Assembly: GCF_001427385.1 (NCBI RefSeq)
Contig: NZ_LMGJ01000001.1
Location: forward strand, 62,001 to 126,000
Direction of reading: 5' to 3'
Source of the DNA: Mesorhizobium sp. Root157
GTDB lineage: Bacteria; Pseudomonadota; Alphaproteobacteria; Rhizobiales; Rhizobiaceae
DNA length: 64,000 bases
This document shows, piece after piece, positions 35,012 to 44,497 of this stretch. The translations under genes were made by a program, and so were the position numbers. Below the pieces are notes generated by a model. The model was not told the DNA's origin and made no database searches. It saw nothing but the letters and a program-made list of their open reading frames with translations. Each line of letters starts with the position of its first letter. The first letter of the stretch is position 1.

Positions 35012-35635
35012 CTACTGAACCGAGCCGACCAGAACCGGCTGGTCGTCGCGGATCGAGACCCAGCGGCCTGTATTGTCGACCGCCTGCCGCTTCAGGAAAC
35101 GGTAGCCCGTCTGATCCCAGGAGCGGACCTTGTCGTTCAGGTTGTCGAGCACGAAGTCGCCCTTGCTCGTGCGCACCGTCAGGACGGCATGGCCTTCGCC
35201 GTCGGGCTTGCGCACCACCGTGATCAGCAGGCTGGACAGCGGCACGCCCATGCCGTTCAGCTGGCGGCGCTTTTCCAGCACATAGTCCTCGCAGTCGCCG
35301 ACGCCCTTGTCCGGATAGGCCCAGACTTCGTCCTTGCCGTAGATGTCGATGTCGTTCATCGGCGTGACGCTGGCGTTGACCGTCCCCGTTACATTGGTCA
35401 GTTGCTTCCAAAGCGAACTGGTCATTTTCACCGGAGAAAGCTCGGCCGAACGAACGGAGCATTCGGTCGGGTTCGCCTTGCAAAAATCGTAGTGTCCGAT
35501 CGGCTGCGAGGTTATGCCTCCAGTCGTCATGGCGCCGGCAGCCGCGGCAGAGGTGACCACCGAAGCGGCAGCCACCATTCCAACCATCCCTGCTATGCAG
35601 AAGCGCAATCCCAGCGCCACCGGTGAGGAGTTCAT
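35012..35635 (-). CDS. Bacterial transglutaminase-like cysteine peptidase (BTLCP)
   Basis: A 207-residue exported protein with a hydrophobic N-terminus (FCIAGMVGMVAAASVVTSAA). The catalytic triad of the family (PF06035) is visible: Cys in GVGDCEDYVLEKRRQL, His in DGEGHAVLTVRTSKGDFVL and Asp in VLDNLNDKVRSWDQTGY. Related proteins such as LapG cleave surface proteins in the periplasm; most rhizobial copies are uncharacterised. It stands alone, with no LapD-type receptor nearby. Confidence 0.9.
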   Translation of the reverse strand: MNSSPVALGLRFCIAGMVGMVAAASVVTSAAAAGAMTTGGITSQPIGHYDFCKANPTECSVRSAELSPVKMTSSLWKQLTNVTGTVNASVTPMNDIDIYGKDEVWAYPDKGVGDCEDYVLEKRRQLNGMGVPLSSLLITVVRKPDGEGHAVLTVRTSKGDFVLDNLNDKVRSWDQTGYRFLKRQAVDNTGRWVSIRDDQPVLVGSVQ

Positions 35636-35811
35636 TGCCCCGCTCGCCCCTGTTTGTTAACAAAAGGTTAAAGGCGATTTACACTCCGTGTCAATTGAAG
35701 GCCGACGCTGTTTGCAAGCATGGTTACTCGCGCCACCGTGACCGCGGCGATTGTGCAACAGTGACGCAGGCCAGTCGCCGAAAACGGCATGTCCTTAAGC
35801 GAAGTGGCGGT

Positions 35812-37089
35812 TCAGGCGCCGGACGCGCGTGCCAACCGAGGCTTGGTTAAAGCGCGGTTTTGGCGACGATGGCTGGCGATGAAATCGACGATCCGCGGCA
35901 CGATCTCCGCACGGAAGCGCGAGCCGTTGAAAACGCCGTAGTGGCCGACGGTCGGCTGCATGTAGTGGGCTTTCATCTCGGCCGGAATGTTGACGCACAA
36001 ATCATGCGCGGCCCGCGTCTGCCCGATGCCGGAGATGTCGTCATTCTCGCCCTCGACCGTGAACAGGGCGACGTTGCGGATGGCCGATGGATCGACACGG
36101 GTGCCGCGATGCGTCATCTCGCCTTTCGGCAAGGCGTGGCGGATGAACACCGTATCCACCGTCTGCAGATAGAACTCCGCGGTCAGATCCATCACCGCCA
36201 GATATTCGTCGTAGAATTCGCGGTGCTTTTCGGCACCGTCGCCATCGTGCTTGACCAGGTGCATGAAGAAATCCTTGTGGGCGATGATATGCCGGTCAAG
36301 GTTCATGCTCATGAAGCCGGAAAGCTGCAGGAAGCCCGGATAGACGCAACGCCCGAAGCCGGGAGTGGGCCACGGCGCCTGCATGATGACATGCTCGCGG
36401 AACCAGTCGAGGCCCTTTTCCTTGGCCAGCACGTTGACGGCCGTCGGGTGGTTGCGCGTGTCGATCGGGCCGCCCATCAGGGTCATCGTAGCCGGCACGA
36501 AGGCGTCGCCGCGCGCCTCCATCAAAGCCACCGCAGCCAGCACCGGCACGGACGGCTGGCAAACCGCCATGACATGGGTGTCGGGGCCGAGTTCATGCAG
36601 CATGTCGATGACGTAGTCGACATAGTCATCCAGATCGAAGCGGCCTTGCGCCATCGGCACCATGCGCGCATCCACCCAGTCGGTGATATGAACGTCGGCG
36701 TGGGGCAGCATAGCCTCGACCGTGCCGCGCAGCAGCGTCGCATAATGGCCTGACATCGGCGCCACGATCAGAAGCTTGGGGCCGGATGTCTTTCCAGCCG
36801 GCATTGCCTTGTCGAAACGGATCAGGTTGCAGAACGGCCTGGACCACACGACCTGCTCGCTGACCGGGACGCTCGTCCAGTCCACGACCGTCGAATCGAT
36901 TCCGAAGGCGGGTTTGCTGTAGTGGCGGGTGGTGCGTTCGAACAATTCTGCGGTCGCGGCGATCGACCTGCCCCACAAGGTGTTCGAAAGCGGATTGAGG
37001 GGGTTGCTGTAAAGCATGCGCACCGCATCCGCATAGGCGCGGGCGGGCTGCAGGGCCGCGTGGTTCAATTCATAGAGCTGGTAGAACAT
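35812..37089 (-). CDS. phaZ: Intracellular polyhydroxyalkanoate depolymerase
   Basis: A 425-residue enzyme that mobilises stored polyhydroxybutyrate. It starts MFYQLYELNHAALQPARAYA, the typical N-terminus. The nucleophile is the cysteine in AVCQPSVPVLAAVALMEA, which replaces the usual lipase serine in this family. The C-terminal VEGENDDISGIGQT (Asp) and YMQPTVGHYGVFNGSRFR (His) complete the triad. The start at 37089 is preceded by GGGGACC. A TTGCTGCGACGCAA palindrome near 37171-37184 could be a PhaR-type site, weakly supported. Confidence 0.93.
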   Translation of the reverse strand: MFYQLYELNHAALQPARAYADAVRMLYSNPLNPLSNTLWGRSIAATAELFERTTRHYSKPAFGIDSTVVDWTSVPVSEQVVWSRPFCNLIRFDKAMPAGKTSGPKLLIVAPMSGHYATLLRGTVEAMLPHADVHITDWVDARMVPMAQGRFDLDDYVDYVIDMLHELGPDTHVMAVCQPSVPVLAAVALMEARGDAFVPATMTLMGGPIDTRNHPTAVNVLAKEKGLDWFREHVIMQAPWPTPGFGRCVYPGFLQLSGFMSMNLDRHIIAHKDFFMHLVKHDGDGAEKHREFYDEYLAVMDLTAEFYLQTVDTVFIRHALPKGEMTHRGTRVDPSAIRNVALFTVEGENDDISGIGQTRAAHDLCVNIPAEMKAHYMQPTVGHYGVFNGSRFRAEIVPRIVDFIASHRRQNRALTKPRLARASGA

Positions 37090-37325
37090 GCATGGTCCCC
37101 GCTGCTGCCTGCGACGGAAGGACGACGAAGCAGCGCCGAGCCTTGACTGTCTCGCGGGGAGGTTAACAACAAATTGCTGCGACGCAATACGTCTATGCGC
37201 GTAAAATGCATTGGACATTGGTCCAAGCCATTGAGAAGTCGGGAGCATTTTCGGGAGCCGGCTACGAACGCACTTGCAACGCCGGCAAAGATAAAGCCCC
37301 GAAAATACTTTCCACTACTGCCGAA

Positions 37326-37685
37326 TTAAACTTGTGCCATGCAAATCGAAGTGTGGCCGGACTTGATGAACCCCAATCTGTTTGCCGCCCCTTTCGACAG
37401 GTCGAGGACGCGGCCCTTGATGAACGGCCCCCGGTCGTTGATACGAACGACAACGCTTTTGCCGTTCTTGCGGTTGGTGACCTTGATGCGCGTGCCGAAC
37501 GGCAAGGTGCGGTGGGCCGCCGTCAGGGCCGAAGGGTTCATGCGTTCGCCGGAAGCGGTGCGCGAATGCAGTGCATACCAGGAGGCGCGGCCGCATTGTG
37601 CCGCTGCATAACTGTCGGCGACGCCGACCGCCAAAGCTGCCGCAAGGGTTGCCGCGGCAAGGGCAGACTTGTTCTTGCTGTCCAT
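37326..37685 (-). CDS. rlpA: RlpA-like double-psi beta-barrel protein
   Basis: A 119-residue exported protein (signal [20 protein letters not shown], cleaved near SYAAA) consisting of one RlpA domain: [40 protein letters not shown] and [20 protein letters not shown]. RlpA proteins are septal or periplasmic lytic transglycosylases acting on denuded glycan. This short form lacks the SPOR domain of longer homologues, so its targeting may differ. The start at 37685 gives the signal peptide. Confidence 0.88.
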   Translation of the reverse strand: MDSKNKSALAAATLAAALAVGVADSYAAAQCGRASWYALHSRTASGERMNPSALTAAHRTLPFGTRIKVTNRKNGKSVVVRINDRGPFIKGRVLDLSKGAANRLGFIKSGHTSICMAQV

Positions 37686-38030
37686 TAAGGAAATGGCTCC
37701 GTTGATCGATACGGGGCCGTAGGGGGCAAATGAGGCAGCAAATGCGGCGAAGCGCCGGCATAAACGTGGCGCAATCACACGTTTTGAATCACCTGGACAC
37801 AGTTTGTCAGATAATTTCTAACCTATTTTGACTGAATACCCAAAATGAGCAATTGAAATAGGGGGAAATATATAGATCGAAAGTCCTAAGTCTAAACTTT
37901 CTTCTTTGACAGATATTCTGCCGTGACTCTCTGCCGATACACACGGGCAAGCATTGCAATACCTATGGAATCCAATTTCCTGACACGCCGTTGCACCCAA
38001 CAGATTCATTGGGCCGGTGCCGTCGTCAGT
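37686..38030. other. AT-rich intergenic region upstream of rlpA
   Basis: From about 37790 to 37990 the base composition falls well below that of the surrounding genes, with runs such as TATTTTGACTGAATACC and GGGGGAAATATATAG. No coding sequence is supported. It is upstream of rlpA and downstream of the PBP-like regulator, so it may contain the rlpA promoter. Confidence 0.6.
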
Positions 38031-39107
38031 TCAAGTATTTTCCCGGAAGAACTTCTTGACGGTCTTGACGATCCCGGCATCGGACACGGCATAGCCCGGC
38101 AGCGTGGAGACGGCGCGCCGGTAGTCGGTGCCGGAGATGATCTCGCGCAGCCGCTCGACCGGCTTGGAGTTGAGGATGTTGGACCGGCACAGGAAGAAAT
38201 AGTCCTCGCGGATGACATGCACGAAGTCGAGGTCGAACTCGACCGCCGCCGCCTCGACGCCGAAGCCGGTATCGGCCATGCCCCTGGCGACATGGGCGGC
38301 AACCGCGGCATGGGTCAGTTCCACGTTCTGGTAGCCGGGAATGCGATCGCTTTCGATCTTCTCCTGCGCCAGCAATTGTTCGAACAGCAGCCGGGTGCCG
38401 GAGCCCGCATCGCGATTGACGAAGGTGATGGTGGGATCGACCAGCGAATGAAGGCCGGTGATGTTGAGCGGATTGCCGCGCTTGACGAACAGGCCCATTT
38501 CGCGCGTCACGAAGCCGAGCACGCAGTAGATCGAAGGATCGAGCCAGCGCTTGCAGTCGGCGGCGGCGCGTTTGCGCAACTCGCCATGCGGCAGGTGGAT
38601 TGCGGCCAATTCGCACTCCTGGGCGCGAAGCGATTCCAGCGAGGCCTGGTTGCTCATGTAGCGCAGGTCGAGATTGGTGCCGGGCTCGCTGGCCAAAAAC
38701 TCGCCGAGCTTGGAGATGGCAAAGCCATGGCTTGCGTGGATCCTGATGCGCGGCGGCACGTCCGGCAACAGGCTTGCCAGTTCCATCTCCAGTTCCTGGG
38801 CGATGTTGTGCAATTGCGGGCCAAGGCGGGCGTTGAGGTGCTGTTCGGCCCACACCAACTTGCTGCCCAGCGCGGTCAGGTGCGTGCCCTTGCCGCGATG
38901 GCGCTCGACCAGCGGCTCGCCGAAGAAGGCCGACCACTGGTCGACAAGGTTCCAGGCGTGGCGGTACGACATGCCGCTATGCTCGGCGGCGCTGGCCAAT
39001 GTTCCCGTCTGCTTGATTTCGCGCAGGATGCTGAGGATCACCCGCATCGAATGCGGCGACGTCTCGCTTGTGAAATTCCACAAGGCCTCAATCTGGATCC
39101 GCACCAT
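38031..39107 (-). CDS. LysR/ModE-like regulator with periplasmic-binding-protein-like domain
   Basis: A 358-residue protein. Residues about 10-80 form a ModE/LysR-type winged helix (GTLASAAEHSGMSYRHAWNL, then VERHRGKGTHLTALGSKLVW). The rest, from about 115, is a PBP_like domain (PF12727): RIRIHASHGFAISKLGEFLA, FVNRDAGSGTRLLFEQLLAQ, MADTGFGVEAAAVEFDLDFV. Such regulators sense a ligand through a molybdate- or substrate-binding fold; the ligand is unknown here. It lies 161 bases downstream of mgdD on the same strand, so it could be read through from the mgs-gma-mgd operon or have its own promoter. Confidence 0.85.
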   Translation of the reverse strand: MVRIQIEALWNFTSETSPHSMRVILSILREIKQTGTLASAAEHSGMSYRHAWNLVDQWSAFFGEPLVERHRGKGTHLTALGSKLVWAEQHLNARLGPQLHNIAQELEMELASLLPDVPPRIRIHASHGFAISKLGEFLASEPGTNLDLRYMSNQASLESLRAQECELAAIHLPHGELRKRAAADCKRWLDPSIYCVLGFVTREMGLFVKRGNPLNITGLHSLVDPTITFVNRDAGSGTRLLFEQLLAQEKIESDRIPGYQNVELTHAAVAAHVARGMADTGFGVEAAAVEFDLDFVHVIREDYFFLCRSNILNSKPVERLREIISGTDYRRAVSTLPGYAVSDAGIVKTVKKFFRENT

Positions 39108-39268
39108 GACGCGCTCGCTTCCTTGCCAACCCTGTTAAATCGACAAGGCCAAATATACAATCGAGCACGCGAACCGATATGTCGCTGCCGGCAAAGGCAG
39201 CACACAAATTAGCCTGTCGAGGCGTTGGCGCCGGCACAGTGCGCCGACAGCCCAAGGGCCGCAACCCT

Positions 39269-39904
39269 TCAGTGGCCGGCGCCGATGGCGGCGACCTCCA
39301 CTCCATATTCCAGCGACGAATCGACAATCAGGTGCCAGAGCGTATCGGCGAAACTGGTGAAGACCAGCATTGCGTAAGCAGGGTTCGCGCCAGCGTCGTC
39401 AGCCTCGCGCCAGAAATTGACTGCCGTATGATCGATCGATGTCGTGGCCGCAGCACCGACGGGAAAGACCGAGTCGTGCAGGTCGAGCGAGGTGAGTTTC
39501 GCCAACGCATCATTGGCGCTCGGACCGGAAATGCGGATCAGGCAGCGCCCGTCCGACTGGTTGGACAGCGATGCCGTGCCGGCGAACGCCTCTTCCATCT
39601 GCTCCAGCGACGGTGCTGACCGCGGCTGTTGTGAAAAGGCCAGGAACTGGTCCGGCCCCGACCAGATCAGCGTGGCTGACTTGCCATTCGCGACCTTGAG
39701 CATGGCAGGCGTTTCCGTGCCGAAAAGCTTCTTGGCGGCCTTTGCCACGTCTGCGTTGCGGCCGCGGCGCGCCATGACCTGGACAAGCGCGATGTCGCCG
39801 ACATGCGACAGGGATACGCCCGGCGTGCCCTTGCCTGCGCCATGACGGCCGGCAATGACCGCCTTTTCGAGCGGGGACTGCGAATTCCAGAGAAAATCAG
39901 GCAC
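39269..39904 (-). CDS. mgdD: N-methylglutamate dehydrogenase subunit D (sarcosine oxidase gamma-like)
   Basis: A 211-residue subunit of SoxG type. It starts at a GTG (39904; VPDFLWNSQSPLEKAVIAGR) that overlaps the last 8 bases of mgdC, so the two are translationally coupled. Longer in-frame starts lie inside mgdC and are unlikely. Features include TLIWSGPDQFLAFSQQP, CLIRISGPSANDALAKLTSL and a folate-domain-like C-terminus. By family and operon order it is the gamma-like subunit of the N-methylglutamate dehydrogenase complex, which releases the methyl group as formaldehyde or methylene-tetrahydrofolate and regenerates glutamate. Confidence 0.86.
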   Translation of the reverse strand: MPDFLWNSQSPLEKAVIAGRHGAGKGTPGVSLSHVGDIALVQVMARRGRNADVAKAAKKLFGTETPAMLKVANGKSATLIWSGPDQFLAFSQQPRSAPSLEQMEEAFAGTASLSNQSDGRCLIRISGPSANDALAKLTSLDLHDSVFPVGAAATTSIDHTAVNFWREADDAGANPAYAMLVFTSFADTLWHLIVDSSLEYGVEVAAIGAGH

Positions 39905-42881
39905 GCTGGCGCACTCCCTCAGGATCGTAGAAGACCGGGCTGCATAGTTCGACATCGTAAGTTTCGTTGCGCAACGGATCATGCGCCTTGACGATTTCGC
40001 CATGACGTTCCGCGCCATGCGAGACAAGGCCAAGACCCAGCCACTGGTTCTGGGTCGGCGAGAAGCAGACCGAGGTGACGTAGCCCTGATCCGTCTCCGG
40101 TCCCGGTATCCCGCCCTTGGGTATGATGTGGGCGCCCGAGCGCAGGCGGCGCGCCTTGTCGAGCGGACGGATGCCGACGACGACCTGGCGATCCGGCGCT
40201 GTCAACGCTTCACGCTGCGAAAGCACACGGCCGATGAAGTCCTTCTTCTTGGACGCCATCTTGCCGAGGCCGAGATCGCCGGCCGTGGTGGTGCCGTTGA
40301 GTTCCGGACCGGCGACGTGGCCCTTTTCGATGCGCATCACGCCAAGCGCTTCAGTCCCGTAAGGCGTGACGCCGAACGGCTCGCCGGCAATCATGAGGTT
40401 GCGCGCCATGGCCCCGCCGTAGCGGGCAGGCACCGCAATCTCGAAGGCCATTTCGCCGGAGAAGGAAATGCGGAAAAGACGCGCATCCATGCCGCCGCGC
40501 AACTTGACCGTGCGGACACCCATGAAGGGGAAGCCTTCGTTGGACATATCCTCCGACGGATCGACGAGCGCCTGCAACAGGTCGCGCGTACGTGGCCCGG
40601 CGATGGAGAACTGCGCCCATTGATCGGTCGCCGAGGACAGTTGGACATCGAGTTCCGGCCACAGGACCTGCCGGCAGAACTCGAGGTGCTGCATGACCGG
40701 CCCGGCCTTGGCCGTGGTCGTGGTCATCAAGTAATGGTCCTCAGCCAGACGCGAGGTCGTGCCGTCGTCCATGACGATGCCGTCTTCGCGCAACATCAGG
40801 CCATAGCGAGCCTTTCCGACCGCGAGTGAGGCGAAGGCATTGATGTAGACCCGATCAAGGAAAGTGCCGGCATCTGCGCCGCGCACGTCCACCTTGCCCA
40901 GCGTCGACACATCGCAGAAGCCGACGCCGTTGCGGACCGCCAGCACCTCACGCGTAACAGACTGCAGCCAGTCGGTCTCGCCGGGCAACGGGAACCACTG
41001 AGCGCGCTTCCACAAGCCGGTATCCACGAACACCGCACCGCGCTCCGCCGCCCAGTGATGGGAGGGGGTGAGGCGGGTGGCATGGAAATTTTCGTCGCGA
41101 TTGTGGCCGGCAAGCGCACCGATCGCCACCGGCGCATAGGGCGGACGGTAGACGGTGGTGCCTGTATCGGCGATGCTGCGGCCGACCGCATCGGCCATGA
41201 TGGCAAGGCCGGTGACGTTGGAGGTCTTGCCCTGGTCGGTGGCCATGCCAAGAGTGGTATAGCGCTTGAGGTGCTCGACAGATTCGAAACCCTCGCGCTG
41301 CGCCAATTGCACGTCGGAAGCGGTGACGTCGTGCTGGAAATCGACGAACGCCTTGCCCTTCACCTGCACATGCCAAAGCGGCTTGATCGCGAACGCTTCA
41401 TCGGAAGCCTTGGCAGCGTTGCCGGCCTTGCCCTTTGCGCCTGCCTCGGCAGCCGCCATGGCGCCCGCCGCATGGCCCGTGCGCAAGCAGGCTCCAAGCG
41501 AGAGGTCGCCATTGGCCGCACCGGCCATCGTCATGCCGGTTGGGGCGTTGGCGGGCACGAAGGCCGCAATATCGTCGCGCCAGGCCGGCTTGCCACGATG
41601 GAAACACGAGAGCGCCAGGTTGGGATTCCAGCCGCCGGACATCGCCAGGCAGTCGGCCTCGATCTTCTGGATGCCGCCTGCCCCGTTGACCGTCACGCTG
41701 CTGACGCCATCGACACCGCCGCCGACGTCGGAGACGACGCCCTGGACGACGCGCACGCCCGAATAATCGCCAACTGCGGCCTTGCCGCGCGGATCAATCA
41801 CCGCCGCCACTTCGGCACCGGCGCGGCGAATGGCATCGACCGTGCTCCAGCCATCGTCATTGTTGACGAACAGCGCAATGCGCTTGCCCGGCAAGGCTGC
41901 GAAACGATTGACGTAGGTGCGGACGGCCGAGGCCATCATCACCGCGGGACGGTCGTTGCCCGGAAACACGATCGGACGCTCGATGGCACCCGCGCCGACG
42001 ATGCTGCGCTTGGCCGAAATGCGCCACAGGCGCTGGCGGACCTGGTGCTCCGGCGGTTGTGGCAAATGGTCGTTGACGCGTTCCAGGACACCGAAATCAC
42101 CGCCGTCATAGACGCCGAACACAGCGGTCCGGGTCATGATGCGAACATTGGGCAGCGACGACAATTCAGCGATCGCCCCCTGCAGCCAATCAAGCGCGTC
42201 GATCCCGTCGATCTCGCCGCCATCGGACAGAAGCCTGCCGCCAAGCCGGCTGTCGTCGTCGCAGATAATGACGCGCGCGCCTGCCCGGCCGGCTGCAAGT
42301 GCCGCCGCAAGCCCGGTTGCGCCGCCGCCGACCACCAGCACGTCGCAATGCGCCCAGGCCTTGTCGTAATGATCGGGATCAGCAATGCCGGCCGTCTTGC
42401 CGAGACCGGCCGCGCGGCGGATGGCAGGCTCGTAGAGAGCCTCCCAGAACTTGGCCGGCCACATGAAGGTCTTGTAGTAGAAGCCGGCGACGAAGATCGG
42501 CGAAAATAGCGAATTGACCGACATGAGATCGTTGCGCAGCGAAGGCCAGCGGTTCTGGCTCTGTGCGACGAGGCCGTCATAGAGTTCCGCCGTGGTGGCG
42601 CGCGTGTTGGCTTCGCGCCGCGCCCCGGTACGCAGTTCCACCAACGCGTTCGGCTCTTCCGGCCCAGCGGTCAGGATGCCGCGCGGACGGTGATACTTGA
42701 ACGAGCGCCCGACCAGCCTCACCCCGTTTGCAACGAGCGCGGACGCCAGCGTGTCTCCGGCAAAGCCGGTCATGGTCTTGCCGTCGAACGTGAAATTCAA
42801 CGGCGCATTGCGGTCGATCTGGCCGCCGCTACCCAGGCGGTGCGACTGCCCCGCGACGGTTCTGGTGCTACCCTCCATCAC
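39897..42881 (-). CDS. mgdC: N-methylglutamate dehydrogenase subunit C (sarcosine oxidase alpha-like)
   Basis: A 994-residue large subunit. The N-terminal half holds a 2Fe-2S-ferredoxin-like segment (LNFTFDGKTMTGFAGDTLAS) and an FAD/NAD-binding domain (HCDVLVVGGGATGLAAALAA). The C-terminal half is an aminomethyltransferase (GcvT)-type folate domain, beginning near ATRLTPSHHWAAERGAVFVD and including VRGADAGTFLDRVYINAFAS. This is the SoxA architecture, which couples oxidation to tetrahydrofolate. The start overlaps the mgdB stop (GTG 42881 or ATG 42878). The mgs-gmaS neighbours assign it to N-methylglutamate rather than sarcosine. Confidence 0.9.
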   Translation of the reverse strand: MMEGSTRTVAGQSHRLGSGGQIDRNAPLNFTFDGKTMTGFAGDTLASALVANGVRLVGRSFKYHRPRGILTAGPEEPNALVELRTGARREANTRATTAELYDGLVAQSQNRWPSLRNDLMSVNSLFSPIFVAGFYYKTFMWPAKFWEALYEPAIRRAAGLGKTAGIADPDHYDKAWAHCDVLVVGGGATGLAAALAAGRAGARVIICDDDSRLGGRLLSDGGEIDGIDALDWLQGAIAELSSLPNVRIMTRTAVFGVYDGGDFGVLERVNDHLPQPPEHQVRQRLWRISAKRSIVGAGAIERPIVFPGNDRPAVMMASAVRTYVNRFAALPGKRIALFVNNDDGWSTVDAIRRAGAEVAAVIDPRGKAAVGDYSGVRVVQGVVSDVGGGVDGVSSVTVNGAGGIQKIEADCLAMSGGWNPNLALSCFHRGKPAWRDDIAAFVPANAPTGMTMAGAANGDLSLGACLRTGHAAGAMAAAEAGAKGKAGNAAKASDEAFAIKPLWHVQVKGKAFVDFQHDVTASDVQLAQREGFESVEHLKRYTTLGMATDQGKTSNVTGLAIMADAVGRSIADTGTTVYRPPYAPVAIGALAGHNRDENFHATRLTPSHHWAAERGAVFVDTGLWKRAQWFPLPGETDWLQSVTREVLAVRNGVGFCDVSTLGKVDVRGADAGTFLDRVYINAFASLAVGKARYGLMLREDGIVMDDGTTSRLAEDHYLMTTTTAKAGPVMQHLEFCRQVLWPELDVQLSSATDQWAQFSIAGPRTRDLLQALVDPSEDMSNEGFPFMGVRTVKLRGGMDARLFRISFSGEMAFEIAVPARYGGAMARNLMIAGEPFGVTPYGTEALGVMRIEKGHVAGPELNGTTTAGDLGLGKMASKKKDFIGRVLSQREALTAPDRQVVVGIRPLDKARRLRSGAHIIPKGGIPGPETDQGYVTSVCFSPTQNQWLGLGLVSHGAERHGEIVKAHDPLRNETYDVELCSPVFYDPEGVRQRA

Positions 42882-43180
42882 CGTTCTCCAGCTTGTGCCG
42901 TCTTTGCGGCGCCCGCACCGGGGGCAGCCGCGACCGACTTGAATTCATGTGTTGTCGTGCTGCGTTCTGCGATCAGCCAGGACCGGCATCCGCCGCCGTG
43001 ATACCAGTACTCACGCGTGAAGCCGGCCACGTTGTCGCGCAGGTAGACGTAATCGTAGAATTGCTCCTCGACGGCTGCGCCACCGTCGAGCGGCGCGGCG
43101 GGCCGTTTGGGCGAGGCATCGCCAAGATACGTGAACTCGCCCGAGTCGCGCGCGCCGCAGAAGGGACATGCAATACGCAT
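42878..43180 (-). CDS. mgdB: N-methylglutamate dehydrogenase subunit B (sarcosine oxidase delta-like)
   Basis: A 100-residue SoxD-type subunit beginning MRIACPFCGARDSGEFTYLG, with a CxxC pair plus later His and Cys (YWYHGGGCRSWLIAERSTTT) that bind zinc in the family. The core DYVYLRDNVAGFTREYWYHG is characteristic. It is the small delta-like subunit of the dehydrogenase. Its TGA overlaps the start of mgdC, and it begins 15 bases after the mgdA stop. Confidence 0.92.
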   Translation of the reverse strand: MRIACPFCGARDSGEFTYLGDASPKRPAAPLDGGAAVEEQFYDYVYLRDNVAGFTREYWYHGGGCRSWLIAERSTTTHEFKSVAAAPGAGAAKTAQAGER

Positions 43181-43195
43181 TCGCCAGTCTCGCTC

Positions 43196-44449
43196 TTAAT
43201 GCAGGTTCGGTTGGGCGCCCTGGCCCTTTTCGTCGATCATCGCGCCGCGCCGGAAGCGGTCGAGGCGGAAGCGTTTGGCTTCCTCATGCGGCTCGTCGCG
43301 CGCCAGCAGGTGGGCGAAGACGAGGCCGGAAGCCGGTGTCGCCTTGAAGCCGCCATAACACCAGCCGGCATTGAGGTAGAGCCCGTCCACGGGCGTCTTG
43401 TCGATGATGGGCGTGCCGTCCATCGACATGTCCATGATGCCGCCCCATTGCCGCAGCAGGCGCACCCGTCCGATCATCGGCATGATGGCCATGCCGCCTT
43501 CGCAGACATCTTCCATCACCGGCATGTTGCCGCGTTGGGCATAGGAATTGTAGCCGTCGAGATCGCCGCCGAATACGAGGCCGCCCTTGTCCGACTGGCT
43601 GACGTAGAAGTGGCCCGCACCAAAGGTGACGACGCCGGGGATCAGCGGTTTGATAGCCTCGGTGACGAACGCCTGGAGGACCTGGCTTTCGATCGGCAGG
43701 CGCAGATCGGCCATGGCCGCGACACGCGAGGTGCTGCCGGCGACCGCCATGCCGACCTTGCCGGCGCCGATGGTGCCGCGGGTCGTTTCCACGCCGGTGA
43801 TGCGTCCGTTGCTTCGCTGGAAGCCGGTCACTTCGCAATTCTGGATGATGTCCACGCCCAACTGATCTGCCGCACGCGCATAGCCCCAGACGACGGCATC
43901 GTGGCGGGCGGTACCGCCGCGGCGCTGCATCAGGCCGCCCATGATCGGGAAGCGCGCATTGTCGTAGTTCAGGAACGGCAGGATCTTGCGGATCTCCACG
44001 GCATCCAGCAATTCGGCGTCGATGCCGTTGATGCGCATGGTGTTGCCACGTCGCGCGAAGGCGTCGCGCTGGGCATCAGAGTGGTAGAGATTGATGATGC
44101 CGCGTTGGCTGACCATCGTGTTGTAGTTGAGGTCCTGCTCCATGCGTTCCCACAGCTTCATCGACATTTCGTAGAAGCCGGTATTGCCGGGAAGCATGTA
44201 GTTGGAACGGATGATGGTGGTGTTGCGGCCGGCGTTGCCGGAGCCGATCCAGCCCTTTTCCAGCACCGCGACGTTACGGATGCCGTACTCCTTGGCAAGG
44301 AAATAGGCGGTTGCCAGCCCGTGGCCGCCGCCGCCGATGATGACGACGTCATACTGCTTTTTTGGGGTGGGGTCGCGCCAGGCGCGGCCCCAGTTCTTGT
44401 GGCTCGACAAAGCCGCTCGCGCCAAGGAAAAAATAGAATATTTCATCAC
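43196..44449 (-). CDS. mgdA: N-methylglutamate dehydrogenase subunit A (sarcosine oxidase beta-like)
   Basis: A 417-residue FAD protein of SoxB type, starting MMKYSIFSLARAALSSHKNW. The dinucleotide-binding motif is DVVIIGGGGHGLATAYFLAK. The covalent-flavin region (GSGNAGRNTTIIRSNY) and the C-terminal LYLNAGWCYGGFKATPASGL are both family signatures. It carries the amine-oxidising centre of the mgd complex. It follows gmaS by 48 bases in the operon mgsABC-gmaS-mgdABCD, the same order known in methylotrophs using the N-methylglutamate route. Confidence 0.92.
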   Translation of the reverse strand: MMKYSIFSLARAALSSHKNWGRAWRDPTPKKQYDVVIIGGGGHGLATAYFLAKEYGIRNVAVLEKGWIGSGNAGRNTTIIRSNYMLPGNTGFYEMSMKLWERMEQDLNYNTMVSQRGIINLYHSDAQRDAFARRGNTMRINGIDAELLDAVEIRKILPFLNYDNARFPIMGGLMQRRGGTARHDAVVWGYARAADQLGVDIIQNCEVTGFQRSNGRITGVETTRGTIGAGKVGMAVAGSTSRVAAMADLRLPIESQVLQAFVTEAIKPLIPGVVTFGAGHFYVSQSDKGGLVFGGDLDGYNSYAQRGNMPVMEDVCEGGMAIMPMIGRVRLLRQWGGIMDMSMDGTPIIDKTPVDGLYLNAGWCYGGFKATPASGLVFAHLLARDEPHEEAKRFRLDRFRRGAMIDEKGQGAQPNLH

Positions 44450-44497
44450 GTCGTTTCCGTAACGCAGCCTGTATTTTCGGCGTAAGTGAGGATCGGG

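Noticed and set aside
41055..42509. 484-codon plus-strand open frame opposite mgdC
   Set aside because: Antisense to a strongly supported dehydrogenase subunit; composition is that of a shadow frame.
39269..44449. Heterotetrameric sarcosine oxidase (soxBDAG)
   Set aside because: The subunits are of this type, but the direct link with mgsABC and gmaS in the known order fits N-methylglutamate dehydrogenase better; no glyA or purU neighbours typical of sarcosine loci are present.
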